Assembly (NCBI GenBank): GCA_907163375.1
Contig: CAJQUW010005297.1
Location: 1 to 64,000 of the forward strand
Length of the DNA: 64,000 nt
Origin: Prostheceraeus crozeri
Lineage: Eukaryota; Platyhelminthes; Polycladida; Euryleptidae
Direction: 5' to 3'
The notes beneath the pieces were generated by a model that saw only the letters and a list, made by a program, of their open reading frames with translations, had not been told where the DNA came from and made no database searches. The translations under genes and the position numbers were made by a program. Below, piece after piece: positions 10,826 to 22,424 of this stretch (the first letter of the stretch is position 1; the number at the start of each line of letters is the position of its first letter).

Positions 10826-11825
10826 CAGGGCATTCGAACGAACGGTATTCTGATCAATTTTCAGATGAACGAATTATCGTACGGTATGTCTGAGAAGCCG
10901 TTGAATGGTGATCGGAACGAACGGGGTTTTTTACTTGATTTAACGTGATTTAACGGTATATTTACTAATTCTATGCTAAGGTACCAAATCTTGTTTAAAT
11001 TGTACTTTCGAGAAATGTTTAAATGCAAGCCGATTTTGCCATCAAATTCACTGAGTGCATGCATAGTCTTTTTTGCCAAGTAGCGCACTGATTCGTCCAT
11101 GAGTTTTACCTTATGCATTGTGAATGGTCACGAAATCTCACATGACTTGTGCCGCCTGAGCCACAGTCGAAGGCTGTGAACTCAAGCTGTTGGCTACTTA
11201 CAGATAGGCAGTTGCCATCGTTAACAATGTACTGTAGTCTGTTTACCCCAGCTGATTTTGTGCTGAATCGATGACAATATCTCCCCAATGATTGGCTACC
11301 GCACACATCATTGCTGACCTGTCTACACGGGAGCGAAAAGCGACATGAGTTTCGATGCTGCTGTTGCGTCGTTCACTTTTTCTTATTTTTATCCTAATGA
11401 TTTTATTGATTGTTACTTATAGTGAATACTACATGTAATACAAAAATCCATCAGACATCGGTTGGCCTACGGATAAATCTCGAAATCTCGATATTGATAT
11501 TTACTTTCAATTAAAGAATTCAACATTGCCTACCTGAAGATAAACGTGACGACCAAATGACGTTCTATCGTTATAGTCTGTAATAATCACAGGCCATTTT
11601 CTGACCCTACCGCATATTCATTATCTGCTAGAGAGGGTCCATAAAAATTGAAGTTTATTTTGACTTGAAAAGAACGAGCGAACGGGTGTTTCATGCTGTA
11701 AATGAACGGAACGGCTCTTTTTCTTGTCTGAGCTCATTTGAACGGTGAACGAATTAACGGGTCTGAGAGGCTGATGAACGGAAGATTTAACGAACGGTGA
11801 AATACGTGACCGTTCAAATGCCCTG
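10826..11825. mobile_element. Non-autonomous hAT-like element (1000 bp)
   Basis: The ends are inverted: CAGGGCATTCGAACG on the left and, read from the right, CAGGGCATTTGAACG. The flanking 8-mers are GTAGTAGC (10818-10825) and GAAGTAGC (11826-11833), 7 of 8 identical, as expected for the 8-bp target duplication of hAT transposons. Both subterminal regions are rich in GAACGGAAC/GAACGAACGG motifs, which could be transposase sites. No transposase-like ORF is inside. Confidence 0.75.
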
Positions 11826-12327
11826 GAAGTAGCTAATGTAGTTTTGGAGCAATATCAAAGAATATCTCGATGGCTCTTGGAGCCCTCACCTCCGCTGTAA
11901 AGTAGGTTAAGTGGATGAACCCTATTCGAAAAGAAACTTGGAGATAAGAGTCTGAAACTTCTTCAAAGTACAGTAGGCCTAAGTATCTGGCAATTTTAAG
12001 TATCTGAGCGTTTTTACTGACCGATCATCTAAAAAGCTGCATAATTCATTCCTACTTCATAGATATCTGGTAGCCTACGTCTCGCATTTAGAATGATATT
12101 TAAAAGGCTCAAATTTGAATAATCAATGAAAATTGACTTGATGAAACAAATAATTGAGAACATCGGAGGACGTCGGATGATGAATCGAAATAAATTGATT
12201 TTCGACAAAAAGCATGACATGATATAAATATAATGTAAATGTTTAATTACAGGCAAAGCAAGTCAATATTTTGCGACAATGCAGATCGCATTGTCAGGGC
12301 TGACTGATTCCGTAAACGTCCTGCAAA
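11826..12327. other. No recognisable gene
   Basis: Flanking DNA between the hAT element and a tandem duplication. Nothing was seen. Confidence 0.5.
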
Positions 12328-12674
12328 ACGGATGCAATTCGTCATAGCTGTCAACCAGTGTAGATGTAGAGAACAGTGGATGAAATGCACAATTGACTAT
12401 CACAAGGATTCAGATCATCTGCAACACTTTCTGCATGACACGCTTCCAAAAACAATACTTCGTGAGAATCTGTCTTGTACGTAGAAATTATTCCAACGGA
12501 TGCAATTCGTCTTAGCTGTCAACCAGTGTAGATGTAGAGAACAGTGGATGAAATGCACAATTGACACACAGAGACTATCACAAGGATTCAGATCATCTGC
12601 AACATTTTCTGCATGACACGCTCCCAAAAAAAATACTTCGTGAGAATCTGTCTTGTACGTAGAAATTGTTCCAA
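12328..12674. repeat. Tandem duplication, ~170-bp unit, two copies
   Basis: ACGGATGCAATTCGTC starts copies at 12328 and 12496. Copy two carries a ~9-base insertion (CACACAGAG) and a few substitutions, so the duplication is recent but not identical. No coding function was seen. Confidence 0.9.
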
Positions 12675-13503
12675 TCGATATTGTTATCAGCATTTAGCGA
12701 ATGGTGGACTACTGCCAATTTTTATGGATAAAGAAGTAGAGGATCAGCTTTGACCTATCGTTGATCGACACACGTATTCAAGCTGTTGCGTGAATGTTCT
12801 ACATAAGAGCGGTTACAGTCCTGGAAATTTAGATTGTACTCAATGCCACATCTATCATCGTCATCAACTTTGTCTTAGGGAAGCATTACAAAAGGGCATT
12901 GCCAACCGATACAACTATTTTGCTTAGTCAATTGTAAGGAACATAATGAAAAATCATTCACTATCATCAACACTTGCATCCATAATGTATGTAGTCATTT
13001 AAGGGCAAGAATGACTGATCGTGCTGCTACTGTTCTAGATATCCTTGCTCCGTGTGTAATTACATGATATTTGACTGTCATTTACAGCGAATAGTCTAAA
13101 GCGCTAGATCGAGGCTACGAGGGGTCCATTGAATATCATCTATTGAAGAAATCGCATTTTCTGGAAAGCTTTTGCTCACGATCTTCAGGTTTTCCTAGCG
13201 TTTTGGACTGTAGTTCCATCCTGCTGGAATGATAGACATCCATTTATGAATTCTTCATTATTTTCCATGGAAGGGAGTAAGAGCTTTCGGCTCATGGCTG
13301 GAGCCATCACCAGTATTTCTTGCCGCTATCAAACCATTTTCTTCTTTGAATAAGGAGAATGCCCACTTTCATGACACGTCGCATCAAACAAGTAGCTTTA
13401 GAGACTTTGACAAAAAGCTATTCCTGATGAAACTTGGATTTTCATCGTCATTATCGATGATTCCTTAATTCACACGATCATCGCCATATGTGAATTGGAC
13501 ATA
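12675..13503. other. No recognisable gene
   Basis: Nothing was seen beyond short chance frames. Confidence 0.5.
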
Positions 13504-14019
13504 TGTGGAAACTTTGAGATATGGTGTTCGGATATTTCTATTTCACTTACGGACTCCTCTAGTCATCATCGGACTCCTTACAAAGGCAGTTGTACCAAAA
13601 ATGTCTTGACCAGAGAGCTGATTAATAGACGTTTGAGAAGAGTCCAGATTTATTGATGTTATTTTCATTTTTGTTCTTGGTCATATACTAGTTATTTGCG
13701 CAACTAGTGCATGGTATCCATCTTCATGGCATTTTTCGAGATCAACATGTCGATGCACGAGTATGCACGAGTCCCACGCTGGGCGTCATTTCATGACTTG
13801 CAGCCAATCCCGTAGTCATGATATACTCGTAAAATCACGGGTAGTTCAGAAACGAAATGTAATTTAAATTGCTGAAGTTGCAACTTGCAGGGTAGTCATA
13901 ATGTCATTGTACTTTTCATGTTAGCCCGGAGTAGTCTGATGTCCACAGCTACCAAACTTCATGTGAGGAGTCCGTAAGTGTGGTATAGATATCCAAACAC
14001 GCCGCTCAAAGTTTCCACA
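13504..14019. mobile_element. Inverted-repeat element (~516 bp) with 5-bp flanking duplication
   Basis: The left arm 13504-13559 begins TGTGGAAACTTTGAG. The right arm 13965-14019 ends with its reverse complement CTCAAAGTTTCCACA. The arms share GAGGAGTCCGTAAGTG internally. The 5-mer ACATA flanks both sides (13499-13503 and 14020-14024), a possible target duplication. No ORF is inside. The superfamily is not determined. Confidence 0.6.
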
Positions 14020-14024
14020 ACATA

Positions 14025-15882
14025 AAAGCTCGGAAATTATGTAGCGTTGTCCGGACCTTGCTCCTGGTACTAAATAAGTCCTCAGCAAAAATCCAATCGA
14101 GCTCCTAATGGGATTTCTAGCGATTCCCTATTACTTATGTTAAGTTGTATACTATACTTAATACTAAAATCCACTGTCCAACACCATGCTATGCTAAAAA
14201 CTACAGATTGTTTTAAAAATAATTGTACAAAAAGTTAAGATTTGAAATGCAATTTTCGTGTTGACGTCCTGGTTCAATTTTGATAACCGATATGCCATCT
14301 GAAACCTTATGTTCCATAGATTATTTTGGCACATATTTCATTTTCACAAGTGGTCAGTTGTGGTCGATGGGCTTCATGAAAAAAATTGGACGTGTTCTTT
14401 GACGCAGGATTTCAACATCAAGACAACTGAATTGTTTAGGGAAGTTGACAGACATCATGAGCTCTCAGTCAGCGTCATCATGATGTAGGGTTTGTAAAAT
14501 TCGTTGAATGTACAAATAGATACAATACTAATAAGTTTTACCGAAAAATTGTTGCTAAAAAAGTCGGACAGGATTTTTTCATTGATGAACATACTCAATT
14601 TCAATCAATTTTGCACCATGTAAAAATTTATGTTGAACAATTTTGTCTTGTCAGTTGAGGTCATCATACTTAAAAGCATGAATTTTTGGTCTATCCGTTC
14701 ATCGATACCTACAGACGAAACTACGCAGTACAGAAAATTAAGATTATCACCATTGAATTAGGCTAGTGCTAAGCTTTCAGACAATGCTCTACGACTTTCG
14801 ACTACATTTAACACAATTGCACTCAGTTTGCACCTTCACCTAATTTTATGCTACCTTCGCGTTGACAGAGTTTTTAAACGGTCAACTGCACACAACTTGA
14901 CAAATTTTGTTTTATTAGCGGTGGCATTTTGGAGTTTGGGTTTGAAATAATACTGGTGTTATCAACTCCAAGAATATGTAAGTTTTATCGAGATCTGCCC
15001 ATCCGTTCACTGGCAAGCTTCAAATTTGTCTTATTCCCACTCAGTCATTTCACTCATTTGATGGGTCATCTTTTTCCTCGGTTGAGGTCAGCAGAAGATT
15101 TCGAATCTCTGATCTGCAGACAAGGCCGCCTGCCTGCACCTGTTCACAAACAATAGGAATTCTTCAAGCCGTGGTTGCTGACTTGTGTCCGACAAAGAGA
15201 TGACAGCCGACGGGACTGGCGAGAGCCGATGTGAAATGATCAGCTATGACATGATCATACGAATGACGAAGCAACAAACTTACAATCACTATTCATTCAC
15301 TAATTACTTCATTTAATTAGGCAAACCACTCTGTTTTCTAAACAAGTGTCTCGGCTGTCCAAGTGAAGTTAAGTAATCAATTAATTGTGAGTTTACGATT
15401 AAATTTTATGAGAATAATCTAACGATAAATTAACTTCTCGGGTTGTGCAACGATTTAGGAAGCGGACTGTATATATAGTCAAACAAAGCAGTCAAGTTAT
15501 AATATCAAGTAATGACCTTATGACTGAATTGTCAAAGTCTCATTTGACCGAATAAAATCCAATGAAATAAGGTGTTCATTTGTGTTCGCTAGCTATTATT
15601 AATTGTTTCCTTAATTGAAGTAATTTCCTACAATGATGATTCGAAATTGAGCAATCTTTAGCTAAGTATAAAATGAATCTAAAATTTAAATCTAAATGCA
15701 ATTAGGACCTCCTAAGTGTAAATGGTTTCTTGCTCTTTCATTTAAAAGCAATGTTATCGGATAAAATTGGAAGCAAAAGAACAAGGGCGGTGTGGGTTGA
15801 GATATCGGGGAAGTAAGGAAATCGATTAGGTGTGGACGCTGTCTGACAAGTCCAATGCAAGGTTGCTGCTAGACTATTAGAC
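14025..15882. other. No recognisable gene
   Basis: AT-rich, short open frames only. Nothing was seen that I can support. Confidence 0.5.
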
Positions 15883-16147
15883 CTATTCGAAGAAATGTCG
15901 CATGAGCCGACGAATGTGTGCTGTTTGAGTAGCTGCTTTGCTGTCGCTTTGGGCGGTCCACTTTTCCGCCTTTAAAATGTTAGGTCTTTGTTGTATGTGA
16001 TGTGGTGGTCGTGGTGTGAAGAGATGAAGTGAATGATGTCGAGGCTTCGCTTTATGATGATGATTTGCATGTGGTGTGAGAGGTTCAGCGATGGGTGGAA
16101 CAACCCTTGGATGGTCCACATTTACATCCAGCCTCAGTGCCCTTTTT
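15883..16147 (-). CDS. Possible terminal exon, His/Pro-rich
   Basis: On the minus strand an acceptor-like TTTCGACATTTAG precedes an open segment of about 88 codons ending in a stop at 15883. The protein is rich in His, Pro, Lys and Arg (ANHHHKAKPRHHSLHLF, then RPPHHIQQRPN) with a more mixed C-terminus (KAEKWTAQSDSKAATQTAHI). The composition is unlike the surrounding chance frames, which is why it is listed. No family is recognised and no upstream exon was found. It could be an accidental open frame over a GT-rich plus strand. Confidence 0.3.
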
Positions 16148-16179
16148 CTAAATGTCGAAATCTTGGATTTGTTTATCAA

Positions 16180-17805
16180 CTTACACAGACAATGATTTTT
16201 ACTTTTCTATGCTCTTATCAAGGTTTCAGAATTCGTAGACAAGGCATTTTTTCACACATTCTGATTTGGTTTATGGTTCAATTTCTAATACATTTGTCCG
16301 GCGATCCATTTTTAGTTAGATTGAAGCGATATTTTCACGTTGAGTGAAATTGTGTCATGCATGCGTCTTTATTACGACTAAGTTTCACCGTTCTACGGAG
16401 AATGCGTGATACATGACAATATCAACATTGCGTTTGATCTAAAAGAAATGACGTCAACAGATATCAGTGACGACCTTGAAGAAAGTCTTAGACTCTTTAA
16501 TTCTTGAGTTATGAAATGTGTCATTTTGACTTAATTGTCAAGTTAATTGGATTATAATTTTCAGAATGCATGTTATAATGTTACCATGAAGTCAGCGCAA
16601 TTGTTGATGTTACACGCGAGGGAATTTTTCAAGTTCTACGAAATAATGATTACTTATAAATCTCCCTTGATTTCCGAGTCAATTTGTTAACCAAGCTGAA
16701 GCTTTCTAGACTTGTGTTTCATCATCGGGACAAAACTATGCGGAAAATTATTTACCTGCAGTGTACATGAATGCTGTACATGAACATCGACTGTAAAGTG
16801 TTGGTCAGTGACTGTAAAGTAGTGCTACTGGAATGACTTTTCAACACATGTTCAGTGGCCTACTGTCTGCGTCTAGTTGCACATTTCGAAATTCCGAGCG
16901 ATTTTGCATAGCGAGTAGATCCTGTGTTACTCCAAGCTAAGTTACTGAACCCACTAAATAATGCAGGAACCAGTTCATATCAAAGATAATGCAGACATTC
17001 AACAGAAAATTGAACAACAATTCTCATGCGATGATGAAAGTCATCCCAGTAGCCATTTATAATAGAATATAATGCTTACTAATTTAAATTATTAGTTAAA
17101 GTAGTCCTAAGGAGGACTGATGGCGTTCTCCAATCCGCAAGTGTACAAAGGCAATGCTACTGTAACCATTGGATTAATCAGTTCTTAAAAGAACTCAATG
17201 TAGCTTTCTCGTGGCAACGAATTAAAATTGATCAGCTTTGGCCCAATATCTGGTAAAAATGGAAATCTTAAGACTTGTAACACTACTCATTCTTGCTGTT
17301 AATATACTAACACCATAGATTCCAAACACTGCCGCATACACGTTCAAAACAGACTTCTAATATACTGTACCGACTACAGATGCTGATAGTGGAAATAGAA
17401 TAAGACAATGGTCACCATAGGTTAAGGAAATTAAAAATGGATATTATAAAACAACAGGAAACCGATGAATAAAAATTGGAAAAGTGGAGGTAAAATATGG
17501 AAATACAACTATGCTACTACACTGATTACAAGTTAATTATATCTGACACTACACTAAGTGGATAAGTGGAAAGTGGATAATGGAGGTAAACAATAGAACT
17601 ACAATGACACTACTACACCGAAAGCAATGAAACTATACACACTATACCTAAGACTACGCATGGAAAATACTATTTCTTCACTTGAATTTGTTATCGCCAG
17701 TTTCTTCATCCGTCTATAGTACTTCATGTAATTCCACATTTCTTCATTTGAATTACAATACATCGACCACTACTTCAGCTACCGATTAAGGGATATAAAA
17801 CATAA
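16180..17805. other. No recognisable gene; weak local repeats
   Basis: A pair of imperfect direct repeats lies at about 17485-17645 (GGAGGTAAA..ATAxAACTAC..CTACTACACYG). Confidence 0.45.
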
Positions 17806-17905
17806 TACTGCAGTCCGTCAGTCATCAGCAGGTACTCGTCTAGTTGTGTTTCGACCCCTAACCTGAACACTCAAACCCAGACGAGCATGGCACACAAACT
17901 CCAGA
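17806..17905 (+). repeat. Dispersed repeat, related to the right half of the 33129-33745 element
   Basis: TCAGCAGGTACTCGTCTAG, then TGTTTCGACC, then CTGAACACTCAAACCCAG matches 33668-33715 with a few substitutions and a 6-base insertion. The opposite end was not found nearby, so it looks truncated. Confidence 0.65.
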
Positions 17906-18009
17906 TATCCATGTTTCAACAGAGAAATCCATCATTGTGGAAATTATAGCAATTTAAATTTGTTTTGCTTTCATTCGCCGGAGAATTACACGGTGAGTAC
18001 ATCCACCAT

Positions 18010-18106
18010 AATTGAACGAACTGCCTATGTTGTTTGAAACACGAGACGCGAAGCGTCGATAACTAGGATTCCCTGGTTTTAAGTAACATAGACAGTGAGT
18101 TCAATT
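18010..18106. repeat. 97-bp palindrome with nested GACGCGAAGCGTC hairpin
   Basis: Outer arms of about 30 bp start AATTGAACGAACTGCCTATG and end GACAGTGAGTTCAATT. Near the centre (18045-18057) lies a second perfect hairpin, GACGC-GAA-GCGTC. The structure could extrude as a cruciform or derive from a foldback MITE. Confidence 0.85.
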
Positions 18107-18147
18107 ACAAGTGGAAGCACGATGAGCTATGCGGTGTTATATTTCCT

Positions 18148-18279
18148 GCATGATATTGAGTTCTTGCACTAGAGCGAGGAACTGCAATGATATCTCAATT
18201 CATTCAATACATATATTGTCAATGCAAGAACCACTTTTTAAATGCACTGATAAAGATGCAAAGAACTTCAATATCATGC
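18148..18279. repeat. Inverted repeat pair (20-22 bp arms)
   Basis: GCATGATATTGAGTTCTTGC (18148) is matched in reverse complement at 18258-18279 with a small insertion. A further CAAGAACC lies between them. Confidence 0.75.
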
Positions 18280-18839
18280 TGGAAATGGGATGAAAAACTG
18301 ATGCCAAAGAAAGGCCATCCATTATTGCGAAATGAGATACTATCGTATGAGTTTGAAAAGATTAATTATAAATGCAATTCTTGGAATGGTCACCGAAATC
18401 TCAAGTCATCGCCAACACATAATCATGAAGATTTACCTTACAGCATTTTCTGTATGATAATCAATTTCTATTATTTTGATAAGTACAAAAAATTCATTCC
18501 CTCCAGGAAAGCAAGATCCGCAGTTCATTGATTAAAGCCCATGGCGCTTCTTAATCATGGATTTTCAAGTCTCCTGAAGAGTACAATAATACAAAGGGCG
18601 GTATAGAATGTAAATTTACTATTTTGATTTTTGAGCAGCTAAAACTGAATACTAATTGCAATTCCGAAATCAGTTGAATAAATGAGGCTTTTGTAAGTCA
18701 TGTTACAGAGGCTCAGTTTGCAATGGATATTTAAACTGAATTTTTACCCCTAGAACAATTACGAGCTGTGAACGAAGCAAGGGGTTGCTCAATAAATAGT
18801 TATCAATCATATTTTTTAAATAAGTAAAAGGAAAAAGCA
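18280..18839. other. No recognisable gene
   Basis: A 114-codon open frame (18187-18531, plus strand) crosses the inverted repeat. It has no recognisable domain and I do not call it a gene. Confidence 0.45.
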
Positions 18840-19260
18840 TATCTTCTAATCTGATTAAGCTGTCCCCATCAGAAACCTGGTCGCACGCCTCTTGAAAGTA
18901 TCAAGATTGTATTGGTCAGGGAAAGTGCTCTGGGAAAGCTAATTCCAAAGCTGTGCCGTGCGAACAAAGAAGCTTTTCGAGCTATCAGAGTGCATGTACG
19001 TTCTAGGCTCACTTGGTAGCATGTGAGTGCATTAGCTCTGCCTGTGCATCTGGAGAATATCTTGGGATTGGATGCACACTAATTTACTGCAGAGCTGCTT
19101 CTACGATGTAGTATCTGTAGAAGATGCTGAGTGACGCAGCATCCTATCCGACGGATAGTCTTTTCAAATTTTTCATCCATACGATTCTTGACACGTTTCT
19201 CAACCCCTTCAAGAAGGTTAAGATGTGTTTATGGGCGCCGGCCCAGAGATGACATCTAGG
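18840..19260 (-). pseudogene. LINE reverse-transcriptase C-terminal fragment (CR1/L2/Jockey-like)
   Basis: Read on the minus strand in shifting frames, it shows HLWAGAHKHI, then ASLSIFYRYY, then SFFVRTAQLWN, then FPDQYNLDTFKRRA. These are the blocks usually found in that order at the C-terminus of CR1/L2-type LINE ORF2 proteins, downstream of the catalytic palm. Multiple stops and frame changes mean it is inactive. The catalytic core is absent, so this is a truncated piece. The assignment is from recalled motif wording. Confidence 0.65.
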
Positions 19261-20085
19261 TATAGCATTTCTTTCGTATTAGCATTTAATCCCTTTGCTC
19301 TATCCCTTCTTTGCTATACAGAAATCGATGGTCAGCATCTCCTGTAGGGTTCCATGTAATAGAAGCTATGAGAGGGTTGCATTCATAGACATTAATACAA
19401 GGATTTGTGATCTGTACTAGAATTTGGTAACTGAATACAGGTGCTACCGTAAGCTGCGAATTTCTAGCATCCTGTTTGATGCTGTTCATGTAAAACACAT
19501 ACACCCGCACTGATGAATTTGATCACATACCTTCTCCCTAAAAGGAAATGTCTGCACTGAGACTACGCACTGTTGACATATTTTAATTGTGTTCTTTTTA
19601 CTAGATAGCACAGGAGTAAAAAACTCATTAACAATGACTTGCCCTTCAAATTATTCTCGCATCTGTAGTACTCCTTTCACAGCACTACCAGTTGTGAATG
19701 AATGGTATCTTCGGAAAATAGTGATCTTCATTGTGCATATTGTAAATAGGTCATTTTGTTCCCTGCTGTTTGTTGACATTGATAATAGTACATTGACGTA
19801 CTGTGACGTTATTAGATAATAATGATGACGTTGCTGCGAACACTTGAAATGAGGAAAGATGAGGCGTAGCCAAGAAGAGAATTTCTGCATGAATTTTCCG
19901 CATGCTTAAGTTGGAAATATTAAAGTACCCTGATTGATACCTCGTTTTACTTGTTTGTTGCTAAAAGGGCAGAAGCACAAGCCTTATAAGTAGGGAATTT
20001 TTTGTGCAGGAAAAGCCTGAAAATTATGCATTTGAAAAAAAATTATATTTGTGCATAATTATGGTTGCAACCCGAGGATCTATTC
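19261..20085. other. No recognisable gene
   Basis: Short overlapping open frames only. Confidence 0.5.
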
Positions 20086-20810
20086 TGATCAATACAAGGC
20101 AGATCCCACATAATTACAAATTATTATGTGACGGCATTGTAATGAAGCAACACAAGTTTTTGATGTTTTCGTTGAGAAAGTTGCGGTCCTTAGCCAACAG
20201 CTCTTTCAACATAGAGAAACTCCTTCCCACAAATGTCGATGTTGCTTGGTATATATGTAGTTACACGTATGTAGAAGGAGATTCGTCAGATTTTTGAAAT
20301 GACTTGTAAGTCAGTATTAGCTTCTAATCTCTTCAAATATTTCTGTATGCCACAAACATCCTCACGAAAGTCAAGCGAAGACAATCGCTCCCAACAGTAA
20401 TCAGCCATCGATATGAGCTCTATAAGACACTTATAATCTCTTTGATGACCATCAACGAGGATAAAACGTTTGGATCAGCATTAGCTTTTTTTGCGCGAGT
20501 AACCATAATCCCGTCACCTTCGAATTTATGCACAGTTTCTGTTACAGCGGGAAGATTCGACGCGCAGTACATGGTAGCTTTTATCCATAATGTCCAACGA
20601 GTGACAACAGATTGTGGAGGAGTTCCAATTTGGGTGAATAAAATTCTTCTTCAGCTGCTCTTCACAGTCGCCGCTTTTACACGTGAAGTCTTACTTATCG
20701 ATATCAGTGAAATGAGCACAGACTTTCTCTGCGCAATCATGTATAATTTGCGCTTCACAAGCTGTGTGAAGAAGCCGGGGATAAAATTCTTTCAACACTG
20801 AATACATACA
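20086..20810 (-). pseudogene. hAT-superfamily transposase remnant (DUF659-like), C-terminal half
   Basis: On the minus strand the order is LKEFYPRLLHTACEAQIIHD (about 20780), SRVKAATVK, PPQSVVTRWTLWIKATMY (about 20620-20570), then near the end FVGRSFSMLKELLAKDRNF (about 20230-20170). The last block matches the hAT C-terminal dimerisation signature (usually SVERSFS.L). The earlier blocks resemble the DUF659-type hAT transposases common in invertebrates. At least three frame changes and internal stops disable it. Long antisense open frames on the plus strand are shadows. Terminal inverted repeats were not identified. Confidence 0.65.
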
Positions 20811-22424
20811 TGTATACATAATATTACAAGATCTTGTTGGCAGAAACATATCCTTACTTAAAGAAATGTATGAAAGCTAAGACCGGAAGATACTCAGAAA
20901 AGATTCATAGCTCTGTGTGATTTATAGAGTGAAATTTGTTGAGAATTATCTTACCATGTGATCATGCAAAATAATGTAAAATAGAATTAAAATATTGATT
21001 TGATAACTTTGTTGATGTGACTGTCCCTGCTCATGTTGCCACGAAGCGTTGGGCCAAGCAATCGGAGAGGTCAGATGAACCCTTTAGAGGTCACCGCATC
21101 ATGTTGAAAATGTTGAAAGGGGAACTTAATACACTGATTATTGAATTTTTACAACGAAAGAAGAAAAATCTCATTTCATCTCAGATAACCAATGAATTGA
21201 ATTATCTCATAAAAAGGCTAAATATTATCTCATAGAAATGATGGCATCTAATAAATGTGTGCCCTGCGCTCGGTCAGTCCCCCACCCCCGATTTGCTACA
21301 TACTTCGCAAACCTCAGAAGCAAGTGAATCCTGCAGGGGTTTCCTTACAGACGTTGGAAGCTCCTTTTATCATCATCAGTAGTCCTACAAGCTGAGTATG
21401 TAGTGAATAATGTGTCCTTCAACCATCTGTGGCGTTTCATCAGCACCCGCCAACTTATCTTGTTTAGGTTACCTCCTACTGTTTCATAAAAACCTAAGAA
21501 AAAGTACAGAAATAAAAGGCAAAAGAAACTTAAAAGCGACGACATTTAATTGGCCAATAAGTCTCTAAGACGGCACCTCCATTTACTTTTGATCACATAA
21601 TGAAAAGTTTTCTGTTTGCGGCAATCATATTCAGTGCGGAGATATTTTTCATGCCGAAATCATAGCCAGTCACCAGTGTGATACACAGTTATGTCCTTAT
21701 TATACATCAAAGTTCTGTTAGAAATATCTTCAGAAGTTCACAATATTGTCTCTGTTATCCAAATATTCAGTCTACACTGTGATATTATAGTATGTTGAGT
21801 CATTGTGTAGTTATTAACGATAAATTGGTACACAACGCATACTGCACTTATGCAATTTTTTTAGCTAAACATCTAACATTTCTACCGAATTTCATGAAAA
21901 CTGTCTTAATGCGCCACTTAAATCTTCGTGTTTCCGTTCTGTTGAGTAAACAGCAAATTGCTTTTGAGAAATCGATGAAATCATGTTATCTACTAGGATG
22001 AATTGTTTCGTAATTTTGTTATTTCCACCTCATTGATTGGTGTTAGCTGATACTGTCATTCTCAGTTATTTCGGCTGAATTCACAATGGTAATGTGTTTA
22101 CTTACAACATAAAGCATGAGCGCATTCCATCCGGTTTGAGTCGTGTTTGTTTATTTAGCAGGTCACTATTGTTTGTCTGGTCATCTGTTTATTTTCTATT
22201 AGTGTGATACTTCAGTCAATTGACTCCTGATCATCACATACTGATTACGGATTGCGTCACGAGGAGAAAAACTGAACTTCATCGAATCAATCTATCGACG
22301 CTTGTTTAAAAATGGATAATGTCAACATAGTGCCATTCCTCGTTGTCTCTGGGTCGGGATATGCCGTGTATGGAAATAGTGCGTGCTAAGGTTGATGATG
22401 CACTGGATGATGGGCATGGATACC
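20811..22424. other. No recognisable gene
   Basis: Short open frames only. Part of this may be the 5' portion of the adjacent hAT copy, but no domain could be read. Confidence 0.45.

Noticed and set aside
15883..16347. Overlapping long frames on both strands at the His/Pro-rich segment
   Set aside because: Only the minus-strand segment has exon-like boundaries. The plus-strand 104-codon frame is treated as a shadow.
18187..18531. 114-codon plus-strand open frame
   Set aside because: It starts inside an inverted repeat, shows no domain, and its composition resembles background.
20442..20801. 119-codon plus-strand open frame
   Set aside because: It is antisense to the hAT transposase remnant, whose motifs are on the minus strand.
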